A DNA stretch of 64,000 nucleotides, from assembly GCF_005222815.1 (NCBI RefSeq), contig NZ_STGB01000001.1, forward strand, positions 992,001 to 1,056,000, written 5' to 3'. Source of the stretch: Roseomonas sp. AR75 (GTDB lineage Bacteria; Pseudomonadota; Alphaproteobacteria; Acetobacterales; Acetobacteraceae). The notes below the pieces were generated by a model. It saw nothing but the letters and a program-made list of their open reading frames with translations. It did no database searches and had not been told where the DNA came from. Each line of letters opens with the position of its first letter. Position 1 is the stretch's first letter. Position numbers and translations under genes: made by a program. This document shows positions 53,390 through 61,598 of this stretch, in pieces.

Positions 53390-54124
53390 TCAGGCTGCGC
53401 GCTGCATGATCATCGCGGCGAGGTCGCCCGCCGTCAGCCCCGCGACCGGCCGGTCCTCCACTTTCCGCCCGCCCCGCAGGATCACCACGCGGTCCGCCAC
53501 CGCCACCACGTCCTGCATGGCGTGGCTGACGAGGATGACGGTGTGCTTCTCAGCATGCAGGCGGCGGATCAGGTCCAGCACCTGCGCCGTCTCCTTCACG
53601 CCGAGTGCCGCAGTCGGCTCGTCCATGATGATGATGCGTGCATCCCAGCGCAGCGCACGGCAGATCGCGACGGCCTGGCGCTGCCCGCCGGAAAGCCGCT
53701 CCACCGGCGTCTCCATATCCGCGATGTCCACCGCGAGCCGAGCGAGGAAGCCGCGGCTCATCTCCGCCATGCGGCGCTTGTCGAGCAGGCCGAAAGGCGG
53801 GCGCGTCAGCTCGGACCCGAGAAAGACGTTCTGCCAGATGGACAGCCGCGGCGCGACGGCCAGGTCCTGGTAGATCGTCGCGATGCCCTTGCGCAGCGCA
53901 TCCTGCGGATCGCGGAATCGTTCGTTCGTGTCATCCAGCATGATCGTGCCGGCGGTTGGCGCCTGCGCGCCGGCCAGTATCTTCACCAGCGAGGACTTGC
54001 CCGCGCCGTTGTCGCCGCAGAGCGCGACCACCTCGCCCGCGGCGATGTCGAGATTCACGTCACGCAGCGCGGTGACCGCGCCATAGGACATGCCGATGCC
54101 GCGGAGGGAGAGGAGCGAGGTCAC
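53390..54124 (-). CDS. Sugar-type ABC transporter ATP-binding protein (single domain)
   Basis: 244 residues with Walker A GDNGAGKSS (37-45), Q-loop YQDLAVAP, signature LSGGQ (144-148), Walker B IIIMDEPTAAL and switch LVSHAMQD. Sequence is of the RbsA/XylG class (carbohydrate uptake family 2) but only one ATPase domain is present instead of the usual tandem pair, as in the FrcA type. Operates with the permease and receptor that follow upstream. Confidence 0.92.
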   Translation of the reverse strand: MTSLLSLRGIGMSYGAVTALRDVNLDIAAGEVVALCGDNGAGKSSLVKILAGAQAPTAGTIMLDDTNERFRDPQDALRKGIATIYQDLAVAPRLSIWQNVFLGSELTRPPFGLLDKRRMAEMSRGFLARLAVDIADMETPVERLSGGQRQAVAICRALRWDARIIIMDEPTAALGVKETAQVLDLIRRLHAEKHTVILVSHAMQDVVAVADRVVILRGGRKVEDRPVAGLTAGDLAAMIMQRAA

Positions 54125-54136
54125 GCTCCCCCGACC

Positions 54137-55090
54137 CTAAAGGAACCGCCGCACGTTGTTTCCATCAACCAGCGCCGCATCCATGAAGAGATATGGCCCT
54201 GACGTGATCGCGCCCTTCGGCTCGCCCTTCACGACGATGCGTTCCGCCGCGTCCACCGCCTTCGTCCCCATCTCCTCGAAGGGGATGGTCACCGTCGCCA
54301 TCAACGTGCTGTCGGGATCGGCGATGCGGCGATAGGTCTCGGCGCCGCCGTCGATCGAGACGAACTTCACCTGCCCCTTCTTCGCCCCGCGCACCTTCAG
54401 CAGGTCGTCGATGACGAAGGCCTGGCCGTCGAAGCTCGCCCAGATGCCCTGGGTCTGCGCCCCATGGCGCAGCAGCAGCGCCTGGAAGCCCTGCCGCACA
54501 TCGTCGCGCCAGGACGCGGTTCGCGCCATGGTGTGGGTGCCCAGCACGCGCACGCCGGTATTCTCCGACAGCACCACGTCCAGCACCTTGCCGCGGATGC
54601 GCGTGCCGACATTGCCCTCGAAGCGCTGCGTCAGGATGTTGCCCTGGTAGCCGAGCTCGCCGAGCAGCCACAGCGCCGCCTTCGCGCCCACCTCGTATTC
54701 GTTGACCTGGATGTCGAACAGCGTGTCGTTCGAGGCGCCGGACATGATGGTGATCACCGGCACATTCGCGGCTTTGGCGCGCTGGAACTGTGCCTCGGCC
54801 TCCACCGGCTTGCCCATGCAGACGATGATCGCCTTCGGCCGGCGGCCGATCAGCGTATCCAGCTGCTCGGCATGGCGCGGCAGCGATCCCTCGCTGTTCA
54901 GCACCGTGGCGTTCCAGCCCTTGGCGCGGGCCGCAGCGGCGGCGGCGTTGGCGGCACGGGCATGCGTCTCGCTGCTCATCTGGAATCCGATGATCGCGAC
55001 ATCCATCGCCTGCGCCAGCGCCGGGCGCGCGAGCGTCGCGGCCAGCGCGGCGCCGCCGAGCATCAGGTTGCGCTTGGTGATTGCCTGCAT
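54137..55090 (-). CDS. Sugar-type ABC transporter substrate-binding protein (RbsB-like)
   Basis: 317 residues from the ATG at 55090, with GGAG six bases ahead. Leader KRNLMLGGAALAATLARPAL ends near ALAQAMD. Peripla_BP_4 layout: MSSETHARAANAAAAAARAK, LIGRRPKAIIVCMGKPVEAE, GASNDTLFDIQVNEYEVG and VKFVSIDGGAETYRRI. Ligand is probably a sugar or polyol given the FGGY kinase downstream in the same cluster. Confidence 0.88.
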   Translation of the reverse strand: MQAITKRNLMLGGAALAATLARPALAQAMDVAIIGFQMSSETHARAANAAAAAARAKGWNATVLNSEGSLPRHAEQLDTLIGRRPKAIIVCMGKPVEAEAQFQRAKAANVPVITIMSGASNDTLFDIQVNEYEVGAKAALWLLGELGYQGNILTQRFEGNVGTRIRGKVLDVVLSENTGVRVLGTHTMARTASWRDDVRQGFQALLLRHGAQTQGIWASFDGQAFVIDDLLKVRGAKKGQVKFVSIDGGAETYRRIADPDSTLMATVTIPFEEMGTKAVDAAERIVVKGEPKGAITSGPYLFMDAALVDGNNVRRFL

Positions 55091-55101
55091 CGTCGTCTCC
55101 C

Positions 55102-56064
55102 CTATCTCCGAAAGTTCAGCTTCTTGACGAATGGTGCCTTGCCCGTGCCGGTCGCGGACAGCGCCACCGAGACCAGGATGATCGTGCCGAGCACGATGTC
55201 CTGCCAATAGTACTCGGCGCCGAGCAGCACCAGCCCGTTGCCCAGCACCTTCAGCGTGAAGGCCGCGAACAGCGTGCCCGGGATGTTCGGCCGCCCCGGC
55301 TCGAACATGCTCATCCCGAGGAGCACCGCGGCGATGGCATACAGGAAATGGTCGTTCGCCATCGCCGGCGCGGCCGAGGAGAGCGAGGAAGCCAGCAGCA
55401 CCGCCGTCAGCCCCGCGCAGGCGCCGGCCAAGGTCAGCGCCAGGCGCTTCATGGACCGCGTGCGGATTCCGGCCAGCCGCGCCGCCTCGTCCGCCTCGCC
55501 GGTCGCGACCAGATGCGCGCCGAGCCGCGTCCATTTCACCAGCAGCCAGGCCGCGAAGCCGACGCCGGCCAACCACCAGATCAGGTTCGGCACGCCGAGC
55601 AGCGTGCCGCGCGCCAGGTTGGTGAAGGACGCCGGCCAGCGCCCGACGAAGGCCACGCCCTGCGTCAGCATGAACGAAAATCCCTTGGCGATGGCAGCGA
55701 CGCCGAGCGTCGCGATCAGCGAGGGCACGTTCAGCACCGTCACCGCGACGCCATTCGCCGCGCCGCAGAGCGTACCGACGACCAGCCCCGCGCCCACCGC
55801 GATCCAGGGATTCGTGCCGCCATGCACCAGCGCGCCGGTCACGACAGCGGCGAGGGAGGCGACCTCGGCGATGGAAAGATCGATCTCGGCGGTGACCAGC
55901 GCCAGGGTGAAGCCGATGGCGAGGATGCCGAGGAAGGCAGTCTCCTTCAGGATCAGCGCGATGTTGTCGGGCGTCAGGAAGACCGGGGAGCCGAGCGCAA
56001 AGAAGGCGAAGAGCGCGACGCCCGCCAGCGCGGTGCCGTAGCGGGCGAGTGTGCGGCGGATCAT
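55102..56064 (-). CDS. Sugar-type ABC transporter permease (RbsC-like)
   Basis: 320 residues from the ATG at 56064; the open frame upstream runs through the repeat and is rejected. About nine to ten membrane segments; the class signature appears as AIGFTLALVTAEIDLSIAEVASLAAVVTGA, which is close to the RbsC motif G-G-I-D-L-S-V-G. AVLLGMSMFEPGRPNIPGTLFAA near the C-terminus also fits. Followed by receptor and ATPase. Confidence 0.9.
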   Translation of the reverse strand: MIRRTLARYGTALAGVALFAFFALGSPVFLTPDNIALILKETAFLGILAIGFTLALVTAEIDLSIAEVASLAAVVTGALVHGGTNPWIAVGAGLVVGTLCGAANGVAVTVLNVPSLIATLGVAAIAKGFSFMLTQGVAFVGRWPASFTNLARGTLLGVPNLIWWLAGVGFAAWLLVKWTRLGAHLVATGEADEAARLAGIRTRSMKRLALTLAGACAGLTAVLLASSLSSAAPAMANDHFLYAIAAVLLGMSMFEPGRPNIPGTLFAAFTLKVLGNGLVLLGAEYYWQDIVLGTIILVSVALSATGTGKAPFVKKLNFRR

Positions 56065-56072
56065 CGCAGACT

Positions 56073-56140
56073 TCTCCCTCCCCCGCGGTGCGGGGGCTTG
56101 CGGCATTGCCGCGAGGCCGAAGGCTGGTCGGGGTGGGGGC
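56073..56140. repeat. GC-rich palindromic intergenic repeat, interrupted copy 5
   Basis: Inverted copy (CTCCCTCCCCCGC, loop, GCGGGGG) whose right arm (GGTCGGGGTGGGGGC) is displaced by about 29 bases, CTTGCGGCATTGCCGCGAGG and a following purine-rich stretch. The inserted piece itself contains a small hairpin TTGCGGCATTGCCGCGA. The rest of the 136-bp gap between permease and kinase genes holds nothing else I can identify. Confidence 0.6.
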
Positions 56141-56200
56141 AGCGCTGCATCTGCAAGCGAAGGCGCGAACTCATCGCCCCACCTTTCCCCAGCAGGCGCC

Positions 56201-57601
56201 TTACGAAAAGCCCGCCAGCGCCCGCGAGACCGGCGCCACCGCCGCCTCCGCCTGAGAGAAGACCGCATGCAGCCGCGTCGCGATCGCGTGCCGCCGGGCA
56301 TCCGGCGCGAAGCGCGCCGCCGGCCGCACGAGCGCCGCCTGCATCGCCGGCAGCGACGCACCCTCCACCGCCGCGAAGGCCGCGACCGCGCAGCCCAGCA
56401 GGCCGGGCTCCCGCCCCTCCGTCAGCACCACCGGCCGCCCCAGCACATCCGCGCGCAGCTGCGCCCAGCCCGGCGTCGCGCCGCCGCCGCCCAGCCGCAC
56501 TTCCTCCGCCACGCGCCCCGTCGCCGCTTCGGCGCGCTCCAGCACGGTGCGGTTGTTGAGCGCGACGCCCTGCATCACCGCACGGCGCATCTCCGCCGCG
56601 CCGTGGTCGCGCGTCAGGCCAAGGAAGGCGCCGCGCAGCGCGGCATCCCAGTGCGGCACGCGCTCGCCGGCGAGCGTCGGCAGGAACAGCAGCGGCAGCG
56701 GATCGCCCGGTGGGGGGTCCTCCGCCGCCACGCCCATCGCGGCCAGCCAGGCCAGCAGATCCGCGCCATGCTGGCTGGGACCGCCGAGTTGCCAAAGCCC
56801 GTCCCAATCCACGGTCAGCAACCCCGGGGCGAATGCAGGCGCATCATGCAGCAGCCCCAGCACCTCCGTGGTGCCGGAGATGCAATACGCGCAGCCCGCG
56901 CGCAGCGCACCGAGGCCCAGCACCGCGGCCCAGGTGTCGTGCGCCATCGCCATTACCGGCAAGCCCGCGAGCCGGCCCAGCGCGCCGGGTAGTTCAGGCC
57001 GTACCTGCCCCATCACCTGCCCCGGCCGGTTCAGCCGCGGCAGCAGCGAAGGCAGGTCCGCGGGCGCAAACAGTCCGGCCGATGCCGCAAGGCGCGCCGA
57101 GGAGATCACGTCGGAGGCGACCTGCCCCGTCAGGCGGAAATTGAGGAAATCCTTGGGCTCAATCGCGGCCGCAGCACGGTGCAGCGTGTCGGGTTCGGCT
57201 TGCGCCAGCCAAGACAGCCGCGCCAGCGGATGGAAGGCGTTGACCTGCTCGACTTCGGGATGCGCCGACGGCAGGCGCGCGCGCAACGCCGGCAGCACGG
57301 ACTCCGCGCGCGTGTCGCCCCACAGGATCGCCGGTCGCAGCACCGCGCCCGTTTCGTCCAGCAACACCAGGCTCCGCGTGAAGGCGCTGACCGCGACGGC
57401 ACGGAGTTCGGCGAAGCCCACGGCATCCGCCGCGTGCAGCGCGGCGGCGCCATCCTGCACGCCCTGCCACCACTGCGCCGGATCGGCCTCTGCCTCGCTG
57501 CGATGCGGCACGGCATGCAATGCGCGGATCGTCCCCTCGCCGATCAGCGCGACCCGCAGGCTGGACCCGCCGAGGTCCACCGCCAGCACGGTGCCGCGCA
57601 T
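56201..57601 (-). CDS. FGGY-family carbohydrate kinase
   Basis: 466 residues of the ASKHA fold: phosphate-1 loop VLAVDLGGSSLRVALI at the N-terminus, substrate Trp/Asp-Arg in ILWGDTRAES, catalytic Asp in VMAMAHDTWAAVLG, and adenosine motif RLGGGGATPGWAQLRADVLG. Closest in layout to xylulokinase/ribulokinase-like members. Upstream of the ABC genes on the same strand, so it phosphorylates the imported sugar or polyol. The 136-bp gap to the permease contains an interrupted repeat. Confidence 0.9.
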   Translation of the reverse strand: MRGTVLAVDLGGSSLRVALIGEGTIRALHAVPHRSEAEADPAQWWQGVQDGAAALHAADAVGFAELRAVAVSAFTRSLVLLDETGAVLRPAILWGDTRAESVLPALRARLPSAHPEVEQVNAFHPLARLSWLAQAEPDTLHRAAAAIEPKDFLNFRLTGQVASDVISSARLAASAGLFAPADLPSLLPRLNRPGQVMGQVRPELPGALGRLAGLPVMAMAHDTWAAVLGLGALRAGCAYCISGTTEVLGLLHDAPAFAPGLLTVDWDGLWQLGGPSQHGADLLAWLAAMGVAAEDPPPGDPLPLLFLPTLAGERVPHWDAALRGAFLGLTRDHGAAEMRRAVMQGVALNNRTVLERAEAATGRVAEEVRLGGGGATPGWAQLRADVLGRPVVLTEGREPGLLGCAVAAFAAVEGASLPAMQAALVRPAARFAPDARRHAIATRLHAVFSQAEAAVAPVSRALAGFS

Positions 57602-57611
57602 GGCGCGCAGG

Positions 57612-58580
57612 CTACCGCACGCGCAGCCCGGCGCCCTCGATCACGCGGACCCATTTCGCGTCCTCGGCGCGGACGAACCGCTCGAAGGCGGCGGAGGGCA
57701 TGAAGCCCGCGGTGCAGCCCTGGTTGGCCAGCGCGGTCACCACCGCCGGCTGCGCCAGCCCCTGGCCCAGCGCGCCCGACAGCTTCTCCAGGATCGGCGC
57801 CGGCACGCCGGCCGGCGCGACGATCCCCCACCAGGGCGCGATGGCGAAGCCGGCGACGCCCGCCTCGGCCAGCGTCGGCACATCCGGCGCCTGCGGCGCG
57901 CGCGTGGGCGTGGTGACGCCGAGGATCTGGATGCGCCCGGCGCGCGTATGCTCCTGCACGCTGCTGAAGGCGTCGAAGTAGTAGTCCACGCGACCGGCCA
58001 CCAGATCCGTCATCGCCTGCGACGATCCGCGATAGGGCACATGCGTCGCCTGGATGCCGGCGGCGGTGTTGAAGGCCTCCGCGGTCAGGTGGCTCGTCGA
58101 GCCCTGGCCGGAGGAGACGAAGTTCAGCTTGCCCGGGTTCGCCTTCGCATGCGCGATGAAACCCCCCAGCGTGCCCGGCAGGCCGTTGCGGATCACCAGC
58201 GCGAAGGGTCCCTGCCCGATCAGCCCGACGAAGCTGAAATCCTTCTCGGGATCCCAGGGCACGTTCTGCTCGATGGCGGTGCGATAGAAGGTGCCGGCGC
58301 CGGCGATCAGGATGGAATAGCCATCCGGCGGCGACTTCGCGACATTCTCCGAGCCGATGGCGCCGCCCGCGCCGGGCTTGTGATCCAGCACGATCGGCTG
58401 GCCCAGCAGCGGCGACATCGCATCCCCGGCGATCCGCGCGATGTTGCCGGTCGCACCGCCCGGCGGCCAGGGCACGACGAAGCGGATCGGGCGCGTCGGA
58501 TACCCGCCTTGCGCGCGCGCAACGGCGGGGGCGGCGACGGCCAGGGCGGTGGCGGCGATCAACGTGCGGCGTGTCGTCAT
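57612..58580 (-). CDS. Bug/TctC-family solute receptor (no adjacent TctAB)
   Basis: 322 residues from the ATG at 58580 behind GGAGAG. Leader MTTRRTLIAATALAVAAPAV; mature start GGYPTRPIRFVVPWPPGGAT, then DHKPGAGGAIGSENVAKSPP and HVPYRGSSQAMTDLVAGRVDYYF. Orphan receptor 10 bp before the FGGY kinase start on the same strand; whether it belongs to that sugar locus functionally is doubtful. Confidence 0.9.
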   Translation of the reverse strand: MTTRRTLIAATALAVAAPAVARAQGGYPTRPIRFVVPWPPGGATGNIARIAGDAMSPLLGQPIVLDHKPGAGGAIGSENVAKSPPDGYSILIAGAGTFYRTAIEQNVPWDPEKDFSFVGLIGQGPFALVIRNGLPGTLGGFIAHAKANPGKLNFVSSGQGSTSHLTAEAFNTAAGIQATHVPYRGSSQAMTDLVAGRVDYYFDAFSSVQEHTRAGRIQILGVTTPTRAPQAPDVPTLAEAGVAGFAIAPWWGIVAPAGVPAPILEKLSGALGQGLAQPAVVTALANQGCTAGFMPSAAFERFVRAEDAKWVRVIEGAGLRVR

Positions 58581-58667
58581 GCATCTCTCCTGGGCAGGCG
58601 GACATGTTGCGCATCCCGCACGCTGCGGCGCAACATCCCCTGACACGCTGCGAAGGGTCCACCGCGC

Positions 58668-59360
58668 ATGACGACGCCCGTGCTGTATCTCGGCAGCGCC
58701 TGGTCCTCCTCCTGGTCGGTGGTGGGGTGGATGGCATGCCGCCTCGGCGGGCTGGCGGTGGAGGAGCGCACGATCTTCCTCTCGCGGCCCGACAGCCCGG
58801 CCAAGCTGAAGGCGATCAGCCCCTCCGGCCGCGTGCCGGCGCTGCACCTGCCGGACGGCGCGGTGCTGTGGGACAGCCTCGCCATCGCCGAATGGCTGTG
58901 GGAGCGCGATCCGTCCTGCGCGATCTGGCCACGCGATCCCGCGAAGCGCGCCTATGCCCGCTGCGTCGCCGCCGAGGTGCACAGCCATTTCGACGAGGTG
59001 CGCAACGGCCTGCCGATGAACCTGATCAAGCGCTGGCCGGTGAAGGACGGGCTGCCCTCCAACGTGAAGCTGATGAACCGCCCCGGCGTGCGCACGGGGA
59101 CGGAGCGGCTGGAGGCGATCTGGCGCGACGCGCGCGCGCGTCACGGCGGGCCGTATGTGATGGGCACGGAATTCTGCTTCGCCGATGCGGTGATGGCGCC
59201 GATGTGCAGCCGTTACGTGACCTATGGCGTGGAGCTTCCGGCTGATTCGATGGCGTTCATCGTGGCGCAGATGGAGAGCCCGCTGATGCGCGAATGGCGG
59301 GCGCGGGCGGAGGCGCAGGCCGAGCAGATCGGGCGCGAGGTCGTGCTACAGTATCCTTGA
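58668..59360 (+). CDS. Glutathione S-transferase family protein
   Basis: 230 residues: thioredoxin-like N-terminal domain (PVLYLGSAWSSSWSVVGWMA, SPSGRVPALHLPDG with the cis-Pro, and WDSLAIAEWLWE with the glutathione-binding Ser) and a helical C-terminal domain (GTEFCFADAVMAPMCSRY). The SSSWS stretch supplies the catalytic serine position. Divergent from the TctC gene. Confidence 0.87.
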   Translation: MTTPVLYLGSAWSSSWSVVGWMACRLGGLAVEERTIFLSRPDSPAKLKAISPSGRVPALHLPDGAVLWDSLAIAEWLWERDPSCAIWPRDPAKRAYARCVAAEVHSHFDEVRNGLPMNLIKRWPVKDGLPSNVKLMNRPGVRTGTERLEAIWRDARARHGGPYVMGTEFCFADAVMAPMCSRYVTYGVELPADSMAFIVAQMESPLMREWRARAEAQAEQIGREVVLQYP

Positions 59361-59361
59361 A

Positions 59362-59415
59362 GCGGGTCGCCCCCCTCACCCAACCCTCTCCCCCCGCAGG
59401 GGGGAGAGGGCCTCG
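59362..59415. repeat. GC-rich palindromic intergenic repeat, copy 6
   Basis: Variant of the same unit, CTCTCCCCCCGC directly followed by an AGGGGGGAGAG arm, between convergent GST and VOC genes. Confidence 0.7.
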
Positions 59416-59420
59416 AGGCA

Positions 59421-59840
59421 TCAACCCCGCCGTGGGCCGCGGCCTTCGGGGTAGGGCCAGCGCGGGTCGTTGAATTCCTGCATCTCCAGCCAGTAGCCCT
59501 CCGGGTCCTTGAAGAAGCACGAAAAGACAGTGCGGCCGCCGAGCATGTCCGGCGGCCCGTCGAACTCGACCCCCTTCGCCTTGAAATAGGCGTAAGCCTG
59601 CTCGACGTCCTCCACGAGGAAGGTGAACATCATCCCCTTCGTGCCGCGCGGCCGGCCTTCCTTGTTGCAGACGCCGAGGAAGCCCGTCGGGCTCACCTGG
59701 AACACGCGGCACACGCCCTGGTCCAGCACCTGCGGAAGCTCCAGCACGTCGCGATAGAAGTTCGCGAGGCGATCGAGGTCATCGGTGTAGAGCCAGACAA
59801 CATTCTGCTCGATGAACGGCTTCCGCGCGGCCTCGGCCAT
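59421..59840 (-). CDS. VOC (glyoxalase/dioxygenase) family protein
   Basis: 139 residues from the ATG at 59840. Two beta-alpha-beta-beta-beta units: VVWLYTDDLDRLANFYRDVL and MMFTFLVEDVEQAYAYFKAK, ending FFKDPEGYWLEMQEFNDP, where Glu of WLEMQEF is a likely metal ligand. The specific activity in this superfamily (lyase, dioxygenase, resistance protein) cannot be told. Confidence 0.85.
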   Translation of the reverse strand: MAEAARKPFIEQNVVWLYTDDLDRLANFYRDVLELPQVLDQGVCRVFQVSPTGFLGVCNKEGRPRGTKGMMFTFLVEDVEQAYAYFKAKGVEFDGPPDMLGGRTVFSCFFKDPEGYWLEMQEFNDPRWPYPEGRGPRRG

Positions 59841-59887
59841 GTGACACCCTCTTTGCACAATCCCGCCCAGCCTGCCCGCACGGAGAC

Positions 59888-60610
59888 ATGCCGGCAATGA
59901 CACCCCTGCCCGAGGATGTGCGCGCCAAGCTGCAGGCGCTGCCGGTGCCGACGCTTTCCGCCGTGCTCTACGCCCGCGGCCTGCGCAGCCGCTTCCTGCA
60001 TGGCGTGCAACCGGCGAACCCCGCCGCACCGCGCATGGTGGGCCCGGCCTGGACCATCCGTGCCATCCCCGTGCGGGAGGACCTTCGCGACGCGGTGGCG
60101 CGCGGCGAGGCGCCGAACCTGCACCGCGCCTTTTTCGGCGCCGCGCCGGAAGGCTGCGTGCTGGTCTGCGCCACCGGCGGCGCCGCGCATGTCTCGGTGC
60201 TCGGCGACATCATCGCCACGGCGCTGCATCGCCGCGGCGTCGCGGGCGTGGTGGTGGATACCGGCGTCGCGGACCTGCCGGCCGTGGCGGCGCTGCCGCT
60301 GCCGGTGTTCCATTCCGGCGGCTCGGCGCCGGTGCCGTCCGGCGCGGCGGTGATGATCGTGGACCAGGGGCTGCCGGTGGGGCTCGGACCCGTCGCGATC
60401 TTTCCCGGCGACATCATGGTTGGCGATGCCTGCGGCGTAGTGTGCATCCCCCGCGGCATCGTGGAGGCCGTGGTCGAGGAAGCCGCCGCGAAGCTCGAAT
60501 ACGAGGATTGGGCGCAGGCGCAGATCGCGGCGGGGGCGCCGCTGGAAGGGCACTACCCGCCGGATGCCGCCGTGAAGGCGCGCTACGCGGCGTGGCGCGC
60601 CACGCGATAG
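59888..60610 (+). CDS. RraA/HMG-aldolase family protein
   Basis: 240 residues. The RraA-like fold shows TLSAVLYARGLRSRFLHGV, the GDIIATALHRRGVAGVVVDTGVAD segment and FPGDIMVGDACGVVCIPRG, the usual metal/pyruvate-binding region (G-D-x-x-x-G-D-x-D/C-G-V-V). The G-x-R-D signature arginine is replaced here by T-G-V-A-D, so activity as a 4-hydroxy-4-methyl-2-oxoglutarate aldolase is uncertain. The ATG at 59897 is an alternative start. Divergent from the VOC gene. Confidence 0.8.
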   Translation: MPAMTPLPEDVRAKLQALPVPTLSAVLYARGLRSRFLHGVQPANPAAPRMVGPAWTIRAIPVREDLRDAVARGEAPNLHRAFFGAAPEGCVLVCATGGAAHVSVLGDIIATALHRRGVAGVVVDTGVADLPAVAALPLPVFHSGGSAPVPSGAAVMIVDQGLPVGLGPVAIFPGDIMVGDACGVVCIPRGIVEAVVEEAAAKLEYEDWAQAQIAAGAPLEGHYPPDAAVKARYAAWRATR

Positions 60611-60617
60611 CGCGCGA

Positions 60618-61583
60618 TCACTCCGCCACGCGCGACCAGCCCTGGCCGGGATCGAAGGCGGTGATCGCCGCGGCACGACGCGCCGTGTCACGGCCGAGAT
60701 CGGCCTCCCACACCACGCTGTCATGGCTGACCATGAAGCTCTTCCAGCCGGTGCTGCCGTAGCTGGCTGGCCAGGCGAGCACGGCGAAGCCGCCGATCAT
60801 CCGCCCGTTCACCACCCAGTCCATCGCCCCGCCCGGCGCCGCCGCGCCCTGTCGCGTCAGGATGCGGAAATAGTAGCCGTGATAGGCCTGCGGCACGTCG
60901 CCGCGCCCACGCGCATAACCACCCGCGCTGGCGGCGGCGAGCAGCGGTCCGAGCGGGCTTTCCGCCTCGCCCGGCGCGCTTGGCCAATACAGCCCGTCGC
61001 GCTGGCCCGGGGTCGAGAAGAAGCGTTGCGCATAGGCGCGCAGCCCGCCCTGCCGTCCGGGTCCGCTTGCGTAGTCCCGCTGCGCATCGGCGATGGCGCG
61101 CAGCGTCTCGATGGTGTCGAGCTCGTTCCGCCCGATCCGGCGATCCACGAGCTCCTGCGCGCCGGCGCGCGCATCGAAGCGCCAGGCGCCGCCGCTCAGG
61201 CGCATGGGGATGGGCAGCGGCCAATCGTCCGGCCCCACGACCAGCACCGCGCGGTCCGCGGAGGGCCGTTCGATCCTGTGCCCCGCGGCATACATTGCGG
61301 TGAAGTCGGCGCGCGCGGCACGGTCGGCCACCGCGTCGCCGGAGCGGATCAGGCGGCGTCCGGCCTCGCCCAGCACGCGCAGCAGGCGCCGCTCGTCATG
61401 CCGGGCAACAGCCTCAGCGAAGGCCGCGAAGCCTTCCTCGGGACTGCGAAAGCGCTGCGGCTGGACCGGCTGCGGCGCGGGTGCGGCCGCGGGCGGCGCG
61501 GCCTCGCCGCCGCCCTGCGCGACCGCAGGCGGCAGCGACAGGCCCAGCAGCAGCAGGGCGAGGGGGGCGATTCGGATCATCAT
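60618..61583 (-). CDS. DUF2950 family protein
   Basis: 321 residues with a clear signal peptide (RIAPLALLLLGLSLPPAVAQ) and a proline-rich stretch. The core PEEGFAAFAEAVARHDERRL, QRFFSTPGQRDGLYWPS and QAYHGYYFRILTRQG match DUF2950. Exported, function unknown. It follows the DUF3300 gene by 15 bp; this pair is found together in many proteobacteria, suggesting a common envelope role. Confidence 0.85.
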   Translation of the reverse strand: MMIRIAPLALLLLGLSLPPAVAQGGGEAAPPAAAPAPQPVQPQRFRSPEEGFAAFAEAVARHDERRLLRVLGEAGRRLIRSGDAVADRAARADFTAMYAAGHRIERPSADRAVLVVGPDDWPLPIPMRLSGGAWRFDARAGAQELVDRRIGRNELDTIETLRAIADAQRDYASGPGRQGGLRAYAQRFFSTPGQRDGLYWPSAPGEAESPLGPLLAAASAGGYARGRGDVPQAYHGYYFRILTRQGAAAPGGAMDWVVNGRMIGGFAVLAWPASYGSTGWKSFMVSHDSVVWEADLGRDTARRAAAITAFDPGQGWSRVAE

Positions 61584-61598
61584 GGCGATCTCCCCGCC

